From: Burkholderiales bacterium
GTDB taxonomy: Bacteria; Pseudomonadota; Gammaproteobacteria; Burkholderiales; UBA6910
Assembly: GCA_026005015.1 (NCBI GenBank)
Contig: BPKG01000001.1
Span: 811,501 to 875,500 of the forward strand
Direction of reading: 5' to 3'
Length of the DNA: 64,000 nt
The position numbers and the translations under genes are program-made. Below, one piece after another: positions 62,738-64,000 of this stretch. Positions within the stretch are counted from its first letter, which is position 1. Each line of letters begins with the position of its first letter. A model generated the notes under the pieces. The model had not been told where the DNA came from, made no database searches, and saw nothing but the letters and a program-made list of their open reading frames with translations.

Positions 62738-64000
62738 TCCGGCCTACCCCCCCCTTTCCCGCCCACCTGGCTCGCCACGTAGTTCACCAGCTCCCCGGCC
62801 TTCACCTTGCCGGTCAGATCCGGGGTGACGCCGGCGATCAAGGTCACTTTCTGGCCTTCCACCGAACCCAGCACCACGATGGCGCTCTTCAGTTTCTCCT
62901 TGAGCTTGTCCACCGCCTCCCGCAGCGCCGGCGCGCCGGCACCGTCGATGGTGGCCGCCACCACCTTGACGCCCTTCACGTCCATGGCCTGGGCGGCCAG
63001 GTCGTCGCTCTGGGAGGCGGCGAGCCTGGACTTGAAGCGGTTCAACTCCTTCTCCAACTGCTTCACGTTCTCCACGATCTGGGCAATCTTCTGCGGTACT
63101 TCCTGGGGCGAAGTCTTAAGCAGGCCGGCGATGGTTTCCAGTTGCGCCTGCTGCTTCTGCACGTACTCCAGGGCCGCGTCCGCGGTCACCGCCTCGATGC
63201 GGCGGATGCCGGCCGCGACCCCGGTCTCGGAGACGATCTTGAACAGCCCGATGTCGCCGGTGCGCTTCACGTGGGTGCCGCCGCACAGCTCGGTGGAAAA
63301 ATCCCCCATGCCGATCACCCGCACCTCGTCTCCGTACTTGTCGCCGAAGAAGGCCAGCGCCCCGGCCTTCATGGCCTCGTCGAACTTCATGATTCGCGCC
63401 GATACCTCGATGTTGCGCCGGATCTGCTCGTTCACCAGTTGCTCCACCTGGCGGATCTGCTCCGGGGTGAGGGGCGCGGGGTGGGAGAAATCGAACCGGG
63501 TCTTGTAGGGGTCCACCAGGGAGCCCTTCTGCTGCACGTGGGGCCCCAGGACTTGGCGCAGGGCCGCGTGAAGCAGGTGGGTAGCCGAGTGGTTCCACAT
63601 GGCGTGGTGGCGCGCCCAGGCGTCCACCGTGGCCGTCACCTTGTCACCCACCCGGAGCCGGCCGGTCTTCATCGTCCCCTTGTGGCCGAAGACCTCCGCC
63701 TGGATCTTCTGGGTGTCCTCCACGGCGAAGGTCCCGTTCACCCCCGCGAGCTCCCCCCGGTCCCCCACCTGGCCGCCGGACTCGGCGTAGAAGGGGGTGC
63801 GGTCCAGCACCACCACGGCGGAATCCCCCGACTGGATCTCCTCGGTCTGGGTGCCCTCCTTGTACAGAGCCACCACCGTGGCCTCCAGCTTCAAGGTGTC
63901 GTAGCCGTGGAACTCGGTGGGCCGGCCGGCGTAGTCCACGCTCGCCCCCATCTGGAACCGGGAAGCGGCCCGGGCCCGCTCCCGCTGGCGCTGCATGGCC
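62653..64000 (-). CDS. alaS: Alanyl-tRNA synthetase, C-terminal part (runs off window)
   Basis: About 449 codons of the 3' portion; the catalytic core lies beyond the right edge. Visible: the tail of the tRNA-binding region, the editing domain with Zn-type motifs [17 protein letters not shown] and [33 protein letters not shown], the coiled-coil [17 protein letters not shown], and the C-Ala domain with [16 protein letters not shown]. The enzyme charges tRNA-Ala and clears Ser/Gly mischarging. The stop at 62653 is followed directly by two extra copies of its 3' end. Confidence 0.96.
   Translation of the reverse strand, partial: AMQRQRERARAASRFQMGASVDYAGRPTEFHGYDTLKLEATVVALYKEGTQTEEIQSGDSAVVVLDRTPFYAESGGQVGDRGELAGVNGTFAVEDTQKIQAEVFGHKGTMKTGRLRVGDKVTATVDAWARHHAMWNHSATHLLHAALRQVLGPHVQQKGSLVDPYKTRFDFSHPAPLTPEQIRQVEQLVNEQIRRNIEVSARIMKFDEAMKAGALAFFGDKYGDEVRVIGMGDFSTELCGGTHVKRTGDIGLFKIVSETGVAAGIRRIEAVTADAALEYVQKQQAQLETIAGLLKTSPQEVPQKIAQIVENVKQLEKELNRFKSRLAASQSDDLAAQAMDVKGVKVVAATIDGAGAPALREAVDKLKEKLKSAIVVLGSVEGQKVTLIAGVTPDLTGKVKAGELVNYVASQVGGKGGGRPDLAQAGGNDPAKLPAALKGVTSWVQERL

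Noticed and set aside
62325-62745. Insertion sequence or CRISPR array at the repeated alaS tail
   Set aside because: No transposase or target-site duplication; only two extra copies, with host coding sequence inside the unit and no variable spacers.
1-64000. Many long open frames antisense or out of phase with the listed genes
   Set aside because: Typical shadows in very GC-rich coding DNA; they lack family motifs, have Arg/Pro/Gly-rich composition, and vanish where the real gene ends.
1-64000. tRNA, rRNA, riboswitch or CRISPR
   Set aside because: No cloverleaf, rRNA core or array was seen, and I found no riboswitch signature before pduO or other vitamin genes. A covariance search was not possible.

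Overview
The window is high-GC, densely coded DNA from a bacterial chromosome. Gene content and order point to a betaproteobacterium: cbb3 oxidase with CcoS/CcoI and an Fe-S FNR regulator, rnfABCDGE followed by nth, glnE/yhdP/nitrilase/tldD, ilvE/zf-CHCC/waaF, an aat/bpt pair, and DUF1841 and DUF3149 proteins. I cannot name the genus. I saw no tRNA, rRNA, CRISPR array, insertion sequence or prophage.

Layout. 0.1-4.9 kb: small exported proteins (His/Tyr-rich, glycine-zipper, PepSY-like), a PhoP/PhoQ-type two-component system and cyclopropane fatty acid synthase, an envelope-stress-like neighbourhood. 4.9-17.5 kb: microaerobic respiration, with hemN, a TauE-like membrane protein, fnr, ccoG/fixH, ccoNOQP, ccoS, the copper ATPase ccoI and ompW. 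Three near-perfect FNR boxes sit in front of hemN/fnr, ccoN and ompW. 17.7-22.7 kb: NAD salvage (pncA, pncB), lipoprotein Cu/Zn SOD, a Tat-exported Rieske protein and the two N-end-rule transferases. 22.7-29.3 kb: a second OmpR-type two-component system beside a lipid-sugar operon (DPM1-like GT2, LAB_N, ArnT-like GT83, UDP-glucose dehydrogenase), with three 11-nt-spaced CCTCAC half-sites at its promoter and a second such array after it. 29.5-37 kb: pyrD, the complete Rnf complex, nth and DUF1841. 37-43.2 kb: two monohaem cytochromes c, two SulP anion transporters (one with a large charged insertion) and a second TauE/SafE protein with a small membrane partner. 43.4-54.4 kb: cobalamin adenosyltransferase, a divergent DAHP synthase, tldD, nitrilase, yhdP and glnE. 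54.4-64 kb: adenylate cyclase, ilvE, zf-CHCC, waaF, an NTF2-like protein, YheT, phosphomannomutase, marC, a PaaI-like thioesterase and the 3' part of alaS, whose last 88 nt recur twice downstream.

Quality caveat. At least ten otherwise normal genes are broken by single-base indels, many in short homopolymers (hemN, tauE-like, fixH, ccoG, ccoQ, ccoN, Rieske, SulP-2, glnE, pgm). Most are essential or core functions and the flanking frames are perfectly conserved, so I read these as consensus errors. I annotate the whole span in each case and give the break point. The TauE-like gene has about six breaks and may be a true pseudogene.
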